Assembly: GCA_021325495.1 (NCBI GenBank)
Contig: JAJPGZ010000001.1
Span: forward strand, 1-64,000
From: Spartobacteria bacterium
GTDB taxonomy: Bacteria; Verrucomicrobiota; Verrucomicrobiia; Chthoniobacterales; UBA10450
Reading direction: 5' to 3'
DNA length: 64,000 nucleotides
The notes below the pieces were generated by a model that searched no databases, was not told the origin of the DNA, and saw nothing but the letters and a program-made list of their open reading frames with translations. Positions 51,671 through 61,045 of this stretch are shown here, in pieces (position 1 is the stretch's first letter; the number at the start of each line of letters is the position of its first letter). A program made the position numbers and the translations under genes.

Positions 51671-52000
51671 TCACCGCGGTGACGCCGTCGTGGTTGGCGA
51701 CGGCGTCGCGCGCGCAGCCTTCTTCGATTTTTTCGACTGCGTCTTTTTCGTCGTAGTCTTCCTCGTTTCGCTCGTCTGCGTTCGCGTATTCGTTTCTGTC
51801 ACATCGACCGCGGCGGGCGCCGCCGTTGGATTTGGTTGCACGTCAGGGCCAGTGCCGGTCATGACTCCAGCGCTGCCGGTGCCGCGGCCGCTGCCGGCAG
51901 TAGTTCCAGTCGTACCGCTGCCGCTAAATTGGGCGTTCGCGATGATGGCGGTGGAAAGGAAAATGAGGAGAAGAGCGCGCAGAAGATTTCGAGAGTTCAT
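51671..52000 (-). CDS. Secreted low-complexity Thr/Lys-rich protein
   Basis: 109 aa from ATG 51998-52000 (MNSRNLLRALLLIFLSTAI), signal peptide ending ANAQ. The rest is Gly/Thr-rich (SGSGTTGTTAGSGRGTGS), then TETNTRTQTSETRKTTTKK and a basic tail. It has no fold I recognise; a cell-surface or spacer role is possible. It converges with the mini-gene before it. Confidence 0.6.
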   Translation of the reverse strand: MNSRNLLRALLLIFLSTAIIANAQFSGSGTTGTTAGSGRGTGSAGVMTGTGPDVQPNPTAAPAAVDVTETNTRTQTSETRKTTTKKTQSKKSKKAARATPSPTTTASPR

Positions 52001-52029
52001 TGTGTTTTGATAACGGATTTGCGACGTGG

Positions 52030-53088
52030 TTATGGAGTAAAATCTTGATCTTTCTTCAGCCGCGCGCAAAAGGCCGCGAGCAATCGCGCGGTGTTTTCAA
52101 GATCGACAAGGGAAAGCAGCTCGTTAGGCGTGTGCATGTAACGCAGCGGCACGGACAACAATCCCGTCGCCATGCCGCCGCGCGAAAGCTGCATCGGGTT
52201 GGCATCGGTGCCGGTGCCGCGTGCAGCAGACGCGACTTGATAGGGAATCTTTTCTTCCTCGGCCGCGGTCACGAGCAAATCGAAAACGCGTGGATTGATA
52301 TTTGCGCCGCGATAAATCATCACGCCCTGGTCGACGGCGTAATCGCCGGCCCGTTTCTTTTCGATGCCGGGCGTATCGGTGGCGTGCGCGACATCGAGCG
52401 CGATGCCGACGTCGGCTTCGCTCGAAAACGCGCTCGCAGTCGCGCCGCGCAATCCGATTTCTTCCTGTACGGTGGAGACACCGATGACGCAGGAATCGAA
52501 TTGTCGATCTTGCAATAAACGCAGCGTTTCGGTGACGATCCACGTCCCCATTTTGTTGTCGAACGCCATGGAAACGGCGCGTTCGTTCGCGAGCTCGAGG
52601 TACGGTTGCAGAAAAACTCCGGCATCGCCGATCGCGACCAATTTGTGCGCGTCTTCTTTATTCGTCGCGCCGATGTCGATGTAGAGATCGTGAATCTTCG
52701 GGACTTTCTTTTTGTCTTCGTCGTCCATGAGATGAATCGCCTTGCGGCCGATGACGCCGGGAACCAGGCCGCGTTTGCTCATGATGGAAACGCGTTGCGA
52801 CGCGGCGACGACCGGATCGACACCGCCGATGGGATCGAGATGGAGAAAACCGTCGTCGGTAATGTGATTCACGAGGAAACCGATCTGGTCGCAATGGCCG
52901 GCGAGCATGACGCGCGGCTTGCCCTCGGGATTACGAATTCCGAAGACGTTGCCCATGACATCGGTGCGGACCTGGTCGCACCATGCGTCGATGCGTTCGC
53001 GCACGAGTTTCTGGACATCATGCTCGTAACCGGAGGGGCTGGGCGTTTCAACGAGTTGCTTGAGAAAATTTTTGCTGTCGGCATTCAT
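52030..53088 (-). CDS. M42-family aminopeptidase (FrvX/PepA-like)
   Basis: 352 aa. Metal-ligand blocks: VMLAGHCDQIGFLV, FDNKMGTWIV, VSTVQEEIGLRGA (catalytic Glu-Glu), GIALDVAHATDTPG and RGTGTDANPMQLSRGG, ending with YMHTPNELLSLVDLENTARLLAAF. These di-zinc enzymes form large tetrahedral complexes that trim peptides. Two 10-mers encode KID-like and DRQ runs, and TCGTTAGG at 52121 overlaps SL. Confidence 0.93.
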   Translation of the reverse strand: MNADSKNFLKQLVETPSPSGYEHDVQKLVRERIDAWCDQVRTDVMGNVFGIRNPEGKPRVMLAGHCDQIGFLVNHITDDGFLHLDPIGGVDPVVAASQRVSIMSKRGLVPGVIGRKAIHLMDDEDKKKVPKIHDLYIDIGATNKEDAHKLVAIGDAGVFLQPYLELANERAVSMAFDNKMGTWIVTETLRLLQDRQFDSCVIGVSTVQEEIGLRGATASAFSSEADVGIALDVAHATDTPGIEKKRAGDYAVDQGVMIYRGANINPRVFDLLVTAAEEEKIPYQVASAARGTGTDANPMQLSRGGMATGLLSVPLRYMHTPNELLSLVDLENTARLLAAFCARLKKDQDFTP

Positions 53089-53192
53089 GGTTCAGAGGTA
53101 AAGCTCGCGCGAGGTGGACGAAGGGACAAGGCGAAGAGTCGTTGTCGATCTTACGCGGTCGTTGTAATCTTGGAGCCACCTTGGGCAGATTT

Positions 53193-54122
53193 ATGATGCG
53201 ACTGGTTTTTATTGTTTGTATTTCGTTGGCGATTTTCGCGCAGGCTGCGCTCGCAGATGGCGAGTATCAAAAAACGCGTGATGGCAAGACAACGGTTTGG
53301 AACAGCGAACCGAAAACCGGCGATGAAGCGACGTGGGAGGGCGAACGCGATAGCGAAGGTTACGCGAAGGGTTTTGGAACGTTGTCGTGGTACTCGACGC
53401 GCGACGGCAAATCGACGCTGTTCGCGCGATATTTTGGAAACATGGTGCGCGGCAAATTCGATGGTCCGGTCAACGTGCACGCGAAGAACCAAACGCATTA
53501 CGCAATTTTTGTGGACGGCAGCCGGATGACACGTTGGAGCGGAGGACCGGCGCCTTCGCGCGCGTGGGCGAAGCATCGCGCACTGGCAGCGACGAAGAAG
53601 GAAAAAGAACCGGAAGTGCCAGCGGAAGGGCCGAAGCCGACGCCGGCCGCGCAAAAAGTGGCAAAGGCCGAACGCGCGGAAACGGCGCCAGCGCCCCAAG
53701 CGAAAACGAAGGCGCCGCAGAAAGCGCAACCCCCGACGACGAGCTCGTCATCTGGCTGGAGCGAACCGGCAGAAATCGCAAAAGCGCCAGCGCCGACAAA
53801 ATCGGCGGAGAGTGACGGCTCGTTGCAGCTTTTAACCGGACCGCCAAACGCTTTGCGCGACATTCCACCCGCGCCTGAGCCGGAGACGGCGGAAACGCAA
53901 CCACGCCTAACGAGCGCGGAAGTTGTCGATCTTGCCGATGGCGCCACGCGCAGTCACGGTTTGAATCCGGCGGAATTCGAGCGCGGCGAACCACATTTCA
54001 ATGCGCAGGATGAAACCTGGTCGCTCAATTACGGACGCAGCGGGGGTGAGGAAAACGGAAGAGGCTTTAGCGTCACGATCGACGACAAGACCAAGGGCAC
54101 GGTGTTCGTGCCGGCAAAGTAA
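53193..54122 (+). CDS. Exported MORN-like / Pro-Ala-rich protein
   Basis: 309 aa from ATG 53193 (MMRLVFIVCISLAIFAQAALA), a signal peptide. A MORN-like half (TWEGERDSEGYAKGFGTLSW, YFGNMVRGKFDGPVNVH) is followed by a long Pro/Ala/Lys linker and a C-terminal small domain (LNYGRSGGEENGRGFSVTID). Probably a periplasmic or surface protein; function unknown. Confidence 0.65.
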   Translation: MMRLVFIVCISLAIFAQAALADGEYQKTRDGKTTVWNSEPKTGDEATWEGERDSEGYAKGFGTLSWYSTRDGKSTLFARYFGNMVRGKFDGPVNVHAKNQTHYAIFVDGSRMTRWSGGPAPSRAWAKHRALAATKKEKEPEVPAEGPKPTPAAQKVAKAERAETAPAPQAKTKAPQKAQPPTTSSSSGWSEPAEIAKAPAPTKSAESDGSLQLLTGPPNALRDIPPAPEPETAETQPRLTSAEVVDLADGATRSHGLNPAEFERGEPHFNAQDETWSLNYGRSGGEENGRGFSVTIDDKTKGTVFVPAK

Positions 54123-54159
54123 TCCGGCGTTTCGTTAGGCCGACGTTGTCGATCTTGCG

Positions 54160-57100
54160 CTAAGGCGCGTCCAGGATTTTTACGGTCGCCTTCTTGCCCT
54201 GCTTGCCGAGCTTGTAACCAGTCCCCGCCTGCAACGTGATCGTGGCACCTTCAGTTTTCTCCGCAACGTGATCGGCGGTCGGATAAAGATTGAAACTGGT
54301 GGACGTGTTGCCCGCTAAAATCGTCGCCTGATTGTTAGGCACACTCAGCACGTAATCGCTTCCTCGTTGCGCCTTGCCCCCGGTGATGAAGTTCACCACC
54401 ACATCCTGATTTGTCGCATTGGAAGCGGTGATGGTGAAAACGGCGCCTGCTTTGTCGCCCTCGGTCACGCTGGCAGGCGAAACCGAAATCGTGAGTTTCG
54501 GTGTCGCGCCCGGTGTGGCCGACGGCGTCGCGGTCGGGGTTGGGGTCGGAGTTGGCGTTGGGGTCGGTTCTCCACTGGACGAAATTTGGAATTCGCCGCC
54601 GAGCGTATTGAAATTCGCCAGCTGCGGATAAACGCGCGTGCTAATCGGCGTCCCATCCTGTTTGAACTGGTAAAAGGTGCCGAGGTTTGTTTGTGAACCC
54701 ATCCAGAGCGTGCCGTCCGCCGGATCGAGCGCGAGGCAGGTCGCTTTCAAAAACGGAACCGAGAACGAGGCGATGAAATGGCCGTCGCTGGTCCAGTGTT
54801 CGACCGTGCCGTTGTCCCATTGCGAAAGCCAGAATGTGTTATTCGACGTATCGAAGGTGATGCCGAGATAGTGCGGCGGGAGCGAGAAGAGCAATTGCGG
54901 ACTGGCCCAGAACTTGTCGAAGATATAAACGCCGCCGTTGTTGAAATCGACGGAGTAATTGTGCGTGCCGTCGGTTGCGCCATCCCAGAATCCTGCACCT
55001 TGCACCAGGAATGGGAAATCGCGTCCGGTGTAAACGCCTTGCAGTGTGTACTCCGATCCAACGGTGTAGATGCCCTGCAAAAATGCGCCCATGATGCGCA
55101 CTTTGTCCGTAACCGCGATGGCGTATTGGCCCGGGGTTTCAGGATGGTGCTCGGTCCAGGTTAAATTCACACTAGCCACCTGCACGGCGAAGGCCGTCCC
55201 CTGCTGTCCCGCGGTAATGTAATAAGGACTAACTGGTCCGGGCGGATAAGGAGTCGGTGTGGGCGTTGGTGTGGGACTCGGTGTTGGCGTGGGAGTGGGG
55301 GTTGGGGTCGGAGTTGGGGTCGGAGTGGGTGTTGAAGGCGTTTCGCTTCCCAATGTGACATCGTCAAACGCAATGAAATTAGCCGCGCCAGTGAAGACGA
55401 CCGAGTGCGCGATCCCTTGAAATGACACTCCGATCGGCGCCCATTCGCTGTAAGGATTATTCGTCGCTGGCAACGGCAATGAAGCCAGGAGATTACCAGT
55501 GCCATTCGAACCGTCGTAAACCTGAACGCTACCAGGTTGTGACGCCGCGTAGTAAAAGGAGAAGCCGACCTCAAACCCAGCCGGGACGTTCATGGTATCG
55601 CCCGCCCCGTTCAGGAAGTAAGCGACCGTTACTCCGGAAGGGTTGTTACTGAAATTGCCGGAGCCTCCGGCGCCCCCCCTAATTAAGCCTAACGAATCGG
55701 AAGTGAAACTGATGCCATAGTTAGGCCCGGAGCTTCCCTTGCCCCCGGTCCCGCCATTGTAAAAATCGTTGATCGGCTCGTTATCCTGCAACCCTTCAAA
55801 GGTAAGCACGGTGACGTTTTGAATCGGAGTGGCACTCGGCGTCGGAGTTGGCGTTGGCGTTGGAGTCGGGCTTGGCGTTGGTGTAGGTGTCGGCGTTGAA
55901 ACTGGAGGCGTGGGTGTCGGTGTCGGCGTCGGAGTTGGTGTCGGCGTCGGTGTCGGTGTCGGCGTGGATGAAGGGCCATTGACTTGGACACAGTTTGAAA
56001 ATTCCGAAGTCGAGCCGGATGTCGATCTTGCAGTAGCGGTGATGGTCGCGCCGGGTTCAAGCGCAGCGCCGTTAAACGAGATCGGCACATTTCCGTTTTC
56101 GTCCGTTGTTACATTAAGAGTGCCGAACGGATTGAGTCCTTCGCCGTTGCCGTTCGCGTCGCATGTGCTCACGGCCGCACCGAACTCATTGTGCGAGATG
56201 CTCTGGTAAAATTCGACGACGAAGCTGCTATTCGGCGTGCTGTTGAGGTCGCCTTGAACGACAGTCTGGCTGCCATCCGTTGAGGCGGATGTGAGAACGG
56301 GATAATTCTGCGCGTCGTTAGGCCCAAAATCGCCGTCGCCTTCATCGTTTGCAGTGACGCCATCGTTGCTTAGCTCAATTCCCAAGCCCTGATTTCCGCC
56401 GATGTTGTTGCCAGTAATCGAATTGCCGGTGGAGTCCGTCGCGGCTGCGGCGGAGGTCTGGATCGGGCCATCGATCTGAATGCCGTTCGCGAAATTGCCA
56501 ATGATCACATTGTTCTCGATCGACGCATCGTGAACGTCCTGGCCTATATAAATGCCGTCGCCATTGTTCGGCACATTATCGAGAATCGATGGATTGTTGT
56601 CGCCGTCGACGCCGATCCAGTTCCCCTTAATGAAAATGTCGTCCGGTGGAAGGTCCTCCACTGAATTCCGCCCGATGATAATGCCGTGATTTCCGTTCCC
56701 AGAAATCACGTTTCGGTAGGCCGGCAAATTATTGAGCTTGGGGCCCGTGCTTACACCTGTCGATCTTGCGTCGGGATTCAACAGCCGGTTGCCAACGCGG
56801 ACGTAATGAGTTTTGACGGTATCGTTGGGCTTGCTCGCGGTATTATGAATGGCGGTCGGCGGAAATTCGCCGACGATCGTGTCCGGCGCGGAATTGAGAT
56901 TAATTCCGCCGTCGCCGTTTCCGATTGCGGTTCCCCCCGCAGCGTTGAGACCGACGTAATTGTTCTGAATGATCGTGCTGCTGCTGTCCAACGCGTCGAT
57001 ACCGAAATGTGCATTACCCGAGATCACATTCCGGTCCGCGGCAGCGCTTCCGCCGATGACGTTGTTATTCGAATTGTCGACGAAGATGCCGTCGAAATTC

Positions 57101-58230
57101 GCCGCCGCTGCCGAACCGCTTGCGTTGGTTCCGATGAAGCAACCCGCGATCGTGTTAAAATCTGAACTGCTCATGTGAATGCCGCAGGTGATGAAGCCCT
57201 GACTGAAACCGTTGATCACCAATCCGCGGATCGTGCTCCCGCTTGCGTCAGATGTCAGAACAAGTCCATCGCTCGTGTTGCTCGCCTGGCTAACGACACT
57301 TCCGTCAATGACAATCAGTAGCGTTGCGTCGTTCCCGTTCACCAACGTGTTCGCGCTCGCGCCCGGCTGTGTGTAACCGTCGATCGTTACCGGTCCGAGG
57401 ATGAGTGGGAGCGCCGTCTGCGGCGTGATCGTTTTTACTCCGGCGCCTGGAATGTTGAACGTGATCGTGTCCGCGCCTTCGTTTGCGTTCGCGGCATTGA
57501 TCGCTTCGCGCAAGCTGCAATGCGTCGCGTCGCACACGCCGTCGTCCGCGTCGTTGGTGCTATTTACCACCCAAGTAGTGTTGTTGACCTTGACCTTCCA
57601 ATTATCGACGCCGCTGTGGGTCGATATCGTTCCGCTTGGGCCGTTAGTGTTCGAGCGCGTGAACCCGAAATTGATCACTCCACCGGCGGCGCTGAAGTCC
57701 GGGTGATTGGTGTTCGAAAGATCGAAAAAGTCGCTCGCGGTAAGGTGGACTTGTCTTGTTTGCCACGTCGTGTTCGCGAACGACAGGTCCGCCGCAAAAT
57801 AGATGACTCCATTTTGGATCAAAGCTGCCGTCGCCCCGATCGCCGCATTCGGAAACGGTGGGCTTATTTCGATTTGATCTTCCCGATATTCGATCGAACC
57901 AATCGGACCCTGGGTGGATGGATTATACGACCCGCCGAGATATTCGTTAAATACGCCCAGACTACTCGAGCTGCCGAGAGTGAAATCCGATTTCCGAAAC
58001 TCGGTCGGGGTGCCCCCGGTCGATGCCTGGCTTTCCACGTGCGAAACGGTCCCCGTGCTGCCGTAGACCGCCGTCGTCCAATTCCCGGGCGTGAACGTGC
58101 CGTCGGACAGCGTTATGACATTGCCGTAAACTGCCAACGCAAGTGCGCTAAATACAATACACCCGGCAGCGAGAACGCGGCCGACAGTTCTCAAACGAGC
58201 AATAACATGAATGGGGAGATACATTAGCAA
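54160..58230 (-). CDS. Large secreted beta-helix / CSLREA adhesin-like protein with PT linkers
   Basis: 1356 aa. Signal helix (RVLAAGCIVFSALALAVYG), an N-terminal sandwich, a CSLREA-type segment (DGVCDATHCSLREAINAAN) and a right-handed beta helix with many NVISGN and NNVIIGN turns (about 240-620). Then come a TPTPTP linker, a PEP-CTERM-like sandwich, a second TP linker, a repeat with VNLTWTEHHPETPGQ, an NHL/propeller-like stretch, a third linker and a Calx-beta-like end. Likely a surface or extracellular glycan-binding protein. Confidence 0.85.
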   Translation of the reverse strand: MLMYLPIHVIARLRTVGRVLAAGCIVFSALALAVYGNVITLSDGTFTPGNWTTAVYGSTGTVSHVESQASTGGTPTEFRKSDFTLGSSSSLGVFNEYLGGSYNPSTQGPIGSIEYREDQIEISPPFPNAAIGATAALIQNGVIYFAADLSFANTTWQTRQVHLTASDFFDLSNTNHPDFSAAGGVINFGFTRSNTNGPSGTISTHSGVDNWKVKVNNTTWVVNSTNDADDGVCDATHCSLREAINAANANEGADTITFNIPGAGVKTITPQTALPLILGPVTIDGYTQPGASANTLVNGNDATLLIVIDGSVVSQASNTSDGLVLTSDASGSTIRGLVINGFSQGFITCGIHMSSSDFNTIAGCFIGTNASGSAAAANFDGIFVDNSNNNVIGGSAAADRNVISGNAHFGIDALDSSSTIIQNNYVGLNAAGGTAIGNGDGGINLNSAPDTIVGEFPPTAIHNTASKPNDTVKTHYVRVGNRLLNPDARSTGVSTGPKLNNLPAYRNVISGNGNHGIIIGRNSVEDLPPDDIFIKGNWIGVDGDNNPSILDNVPNNGDGIYIGQDVHDASIENNVIIGNFANGIQIDGPIQTSAAAATDSTGNSITGNNIGGNQGLGIELSNDGVTANDEGDGDFGPNDAQNYPVLTSASTDGSQTVVQGDLNSTPNSSFVVEFYQSISHNEFGAAVSTCDANGNGEGLNPFGTLNVTTDENGNVPISFNGAALEPGATITATARSTSGSTSEFSNCVQVNGPSSTPTPTPTPTPTPTPTPTPTPPVSTPTPTPTPSPTPTPTPTPTPSATPIQNVTVLTFEGLQDNEPINDFYNGGTGGKGSSGPNYGISFTSDSLGLIRGGAGGSGNFSNNPSGVTVAYFLNGAGDTMNVPAGFEVGFSFYYAASQPGSVQVYDGSNGTGNLLASLPLPATNNPYSEWAPIGVSFQGIAHSVVFTGAANFIAFDDVTLGSETPSTPTPTPTPTPTPTPTPTPSPTPTPTPTPYPPGPVSPYYITAGQQGTAFAVQVASVNLTWTEHHPETPGQYAIAVTDKVRIMGAFLQGIYTVGSEYTLQGVYTGRDFPFLVQGAGFWDGATDGTHNYSVDFNNGGVYIFDKFWASPQLLFSLPPHYLGITFDTSNNTFWLSQWDNGTVEHWTSDGHFIASFSVPFLKATCLALDPADGTLWMGSQTNLGTFYQFKQDGTPISTRVYPQLANFNTLGGEFQISSSGEPTPTPTPTPTPTATPSATPGATPKLTISVSPASVTEGDKAGAVFTITASNATNQDVVVNFITGGKAQRGSDYVLSVPNNQATILAGNTSTSFNLYPTADHVAEKTEGATITLQAGTGYKLGKQGKKATVKILDAP
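54529..54568 (-). repeat. PT-codon microsatellite 1 in the 1356-aa gene
   Basis: An imperfect 6-bp period (GGTCGG/GGTTGG on the plus strand) encoding Thr-Pro repeats near the C-terminus. Low-complexity tracts of this kind can gain or lose units by slippage, so length may vary between strains. Confidence 0.6.
55251..55337 (-). repeat. PT-codon microsatellite 2 in the 1356-aa gene
   Basis: About 14 units of a degenerate 6-bp repeat (GGNGTT/GGNGTC) encoding Thr-Pro with one Ser-Pro. Third positions vary, which argues against a very recent expansion. Confidence 0.7.
55832..55974 (-). repeat. PT-codon microsatellite 3 in the 1356-aa gene
   Basis: The longest tract, about 24 units of the same 6-bp repeat, interrupted once by PPVS. 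It separates the beta helix from the following domain. Its units have mostly GTC/GTT/GTG variation at the third base. Confidence 0.7.
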
Positions 58231-58315
58231 GGCCCGCTTGGTGAAGGCGAGCGCGCTGATCTTGCCCTAACTGCGGGCCAGCCGCAAGTATTTCGTCATT
58301 GGGATAAAGTCCTAC

Positions 58316-59846
58316 TCAAACCCACAAGGTCCGGTCGAAAGTGCGGTACTGGATCGCTTCGCTCACGTGCTCGGATGAGATGTCGATCTTGCCGCCAAGA
58401 TCGGCGATCGTGCGCGATACTTTCAGGATTCGGTCGTACGCGCGCGCGCTCAAATTCAGTTCGCTCATTGCGATCCGAATGAGTTCCTGTGAATCAGCAC
58501 CGAGCTTGGAATGTTGCTTTAACTGCTTCGCCGCCATCCGCGCATTGCAATTCGTTTTCGGATCCGCCGCAAAACGTTGCTGCTGCACTTCGCGCGCCTT
58601 TCGCACGCGCGCGCGAATCGCTTCTGAATTTTCTTCCACCCGTTCGCTCGCCACGTCGCGATACTCCACCGCCGGCACTTCGATGTGCAGATCGATGCGA
58701 TCGAGCAAAGGTCCCGAAACGCGCTGACGATAACGCTGCACTTGCACCGGGCTGCATCGACATTCGCGTTTCAAATCGCCGAAATAACCGCACGGACACG
58801 GATTCATCGCCGCGACCAGCATGAACTCCGCCGGAAACGTGAGACTTCCGGCCGCGCGCGAAATCGTTACGCGTCCGTCTTCGAGCGGTTGTCGCATCAC
58901 TTCCAGCGCCGAGCGCTTGAACTCCGGCAGCTCATCGAGAAACAAAACGCCGTTGTGCGCCAGACTCACTTCGCCCGGCGTCGGAAACGCGCCGCCGCCT
59001 AACAAACCGATGTCGCTGATGATGCGGCGAACGAAACGGTCTTGTTGAAACAAACGAGCGCTCGCCGTCGAGCATTCCGGCAATGCTGTGGATTTTCGTC
59101 GTCTCGATCGCTTCCTCGAGCGACATCGGCGGAATGATGGTGGCGATACGTTTCGACAGCATCGATTTTCCTGAACCGGGCGGACCGATCATGAGAATGT
59201 TATGTCCGCCCGCGACCGCGACTTCAACTGCGCGCTTTACGTGCGCTTGTCCTTTGACGTCGCTAAAATCGACATTGTAACTTTGATGCGTCGCGAAAAA
59301 TTTCGTCATGTCGCCGCGCGTCGGGTGCATCGGCTGTTGCCCACGCAGAAATTCAAACGTCTGCCGCAGATTCGCGACGCCGTAAATGTCGATCTTGTCC
59401 ACCATCGCGGCTTCGTGCGCGTTCGCTTCCGGCACAAACAAGGCGCGCTTGCCGCGTTTGCGCGCTTCGATCGCAACCGGCAAAACGCCTTTGACCGGAC
59501 GCACTGCGCCATCGAGCGCGAGCTCTCCGACAAAAGAAAATTCCGCGAACGTTTTGGTGTCGATCTCTTCCGTGACCGCGATCATCCCCAGCGCGATCGG
59601 CAGATCGAAACTCGGCCCTTCCTTCTTAATGTCAGCCGGCGCGAGATTCACCGTCGTCCGCCCACGCGGCCAATGATATCCGCTATTATTAATAGCAGTC
59701 GTGACGCGGTCGCGGCTTTCCTTCACCGCCGTGTCCGGCAAACCGACCACGAAAATCTTCGGTTCGCCGTGCGCGCCGTTCACTTCCACCTCCACTTCGT
59801 ACGCGTCCACGCCATAAACCGCGGCTGAGTAAATCTTCGCCAGCAT
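58316..59846 (-). pseudogene. comM: comM (YifB) AAA+ ATPase gene with one frameshift
   Basis: From ATG 59844-59846 ([21 protein letters not shown]) the frame gives the Lon-like N-terminus and Walker [15 protein letters not shown] through [14 protein letters not shown], then derails. The other frame resumes [39 protein letters not shown] and runs to 58316 with the Mg-chelatase C-terminal zinc-type domain ([11 protein letters not shown]). Relatives read HHTISD at this point, so about 5 bases are missing near 59013-59024. ComM is a branch-migration helicase needed for efficient natural transformation. It may be inactivated, or the base loss may be an assembly error. Confidence 0.8.
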
Positions 59847-60011
59847 GGCGTGCGCAGGTTGGCAAAAAACTCTCGCGCCGCAAAGCGACAAATTGTATCG
59901 ATCCGCCTCCGATCAGCGCCGAGAAAATAAGCTGCGACCGCGCATGGTTTTGGCTGCGAAATAATTGAACAAGGGACATCCGTGGGCTGTCGAAAATCCG
60001 AATATTTAACC

Positions 60012-60040
60012 TTGTTAAATACTTCTCCGAATGATACGAA
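60012..60040 (+). promoter_or_regulatory. Possible sigma-70 promoter for the sigma-factor gene
   Basis: TTGTTA (60012-60017) and TACGAA (60035-60040) are separated by 17 bp. The -35 is five of six to TTGACA in spirit (TTG matches) and the -10 is weak. The leader to ATG 60125 is about 85 nt. Confidence 0.3.
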
Positions 60041-60124
60041 ATGTGATCAACAGGTCGCCGGCAGGCACGGGCCCCGGCACGTTCTCACTCCACCCCCCCA
60101 AGACCAGAAATGAGAAAGAGTTAT

Positions 60125-60979
60125 ATGGCTGCTGAAGACAGCGATACAGGAATAAAAATTTATCTGCGCGAGATCGGTCAGATCCCTCTGCTTACACCAG
60201 ACCAGGAGATCGAGCTCGCCGCCAAGATCAAGAAGGGTGACCGCGAAGCGCGGGCGCTCATGATTCGTTCGAATCTGCGCCTCGTTGTCAAAATCGCGCA
60301 CGACTACGCCAATCTCGGCCTCCCGCTGCTCGATTTAATCAGCGAAGGCAACATCGGTTTGATGAAAGCGGTCGAGCGTTTCGATCCCGCCAAAGGCGGC
60401 AAACTTTCGACTTATGCCGCGTGGTGGATCAAACAATCGATCAAGCGCGCACTCGCCAACCAATCGAAGACGATTCGTTTGCCGGTGCATCTCGTGGACA
60501 AAATTTCCAAGATGCGCCGTGTTTCGCTGCAAATGAGCGAAGAGCTCGGACGCGAACCGACCGACGAAGAACTCGGTGACGAGATCGGCATCGCTGCCGG
60601 AAAAGTTTCGCAATTGAAAACGGTGTCGATCCGCCCGGCGTCACTGGATGCGCCGATCAGCGATGACGATTCTACCGAATTCGGCGAAATCGTCGGCGAC
60701 GAAGACGCGCAGACGCCGTTCGAATTATTGCGCGACAAAAATCTGCGCAATGAAGTCGGCGGATTGCTCGACGTGCTCGACGATCGCGAGAAGAAAATCA
60801 TTTTCCAACGCTTTGGACTCGACGGCGGCAAGCCGAAGACGCTCGAGGAAGTCGGCAAGAAATTCGGCGTCACGCGCGAGCGCATTCGCCAGCTGCAAAA
60901 TATTGCGCTGTCGAAACTCCGTCGCGCGCTGAGCAAAAAAGAAAAGCCGGTCGACGTCGAGCTGCCCGTCGAAGCGTAA
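60125..60979 (+). CDS. RpoD/RpoS-type sigma-70 factor (group 2)
   Basis: 284 aa; ATG 60125 (MAAEDSD) with GAGAAAGAG upstream is preferred over ATG 60110. Region 1.2 (IKIYLREIGQIPLLTPDQE), region 2 (NLRLVVKIAHDYANLGLPLLDLISEGNIGLMKAVERFDP, AAWWIKQSIKRALA), region 3 (KMRRVSLQMSEELGREPTDEEL) and region 4 (TLEEVGKKFGVTRERIRQLQNIALSKLR). No region 1.1, so it is a non-primary sigma. The stop TAA (60977-60979) is part of TAAGATCGACAA; a second copy follows 16 bp later. Confidence 0.93.
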   Translation: MAAEDSDTGIKIYLREIGQIPLLTPDQEIELAAKIKKGDREARALMIRSNLRLVVKIAHDYANLGLPLLDLISEGNIGLMKAVERFDPAKGGKLSTYAAWWIKQSIKRALANQSKTIRLPVHLVDKISKMRRVSLQMSEELGREPTDEELGDEIGIAAGKVSQLKTVSIRPASLDAPISDDDSTEFGEIVGDEDAQTPFELLRDKNLRNEVGGLLDVLDDREKKIIFQRFGLDGGKPKTLEEVGKKFGVTRERIRQLQNIALSKLRRALSKKEKPVDVELPVEA

Positions 60980-61013
60980 GATCGACAATCGACAAGATCG
61001 ACATCTGCATTTG

Positions 61014-61045
61014 AAAACGCGCGGACGAAAGTTCGCGCGTTTTTA
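61014..61045. terminator. Bidirectional Rho-independent terminator
   Basis: AAAACGCGCG (61014-61023) and CGCGCGTTTT (61034-61043) form a stem with a 10-nt loop, followed by TTATTTT on the plus side and AAAA before it for the minus side. It serves the convergent sigma-factor and pyruvate kinase genes. Confidence 0.8.

Noticed and set aside
54529-55974. CRISPR-like array in the PT-repeat region
   Set aside because: The units are 6-bp degenerate codons within one open frame, with no spacers or constant repeats.
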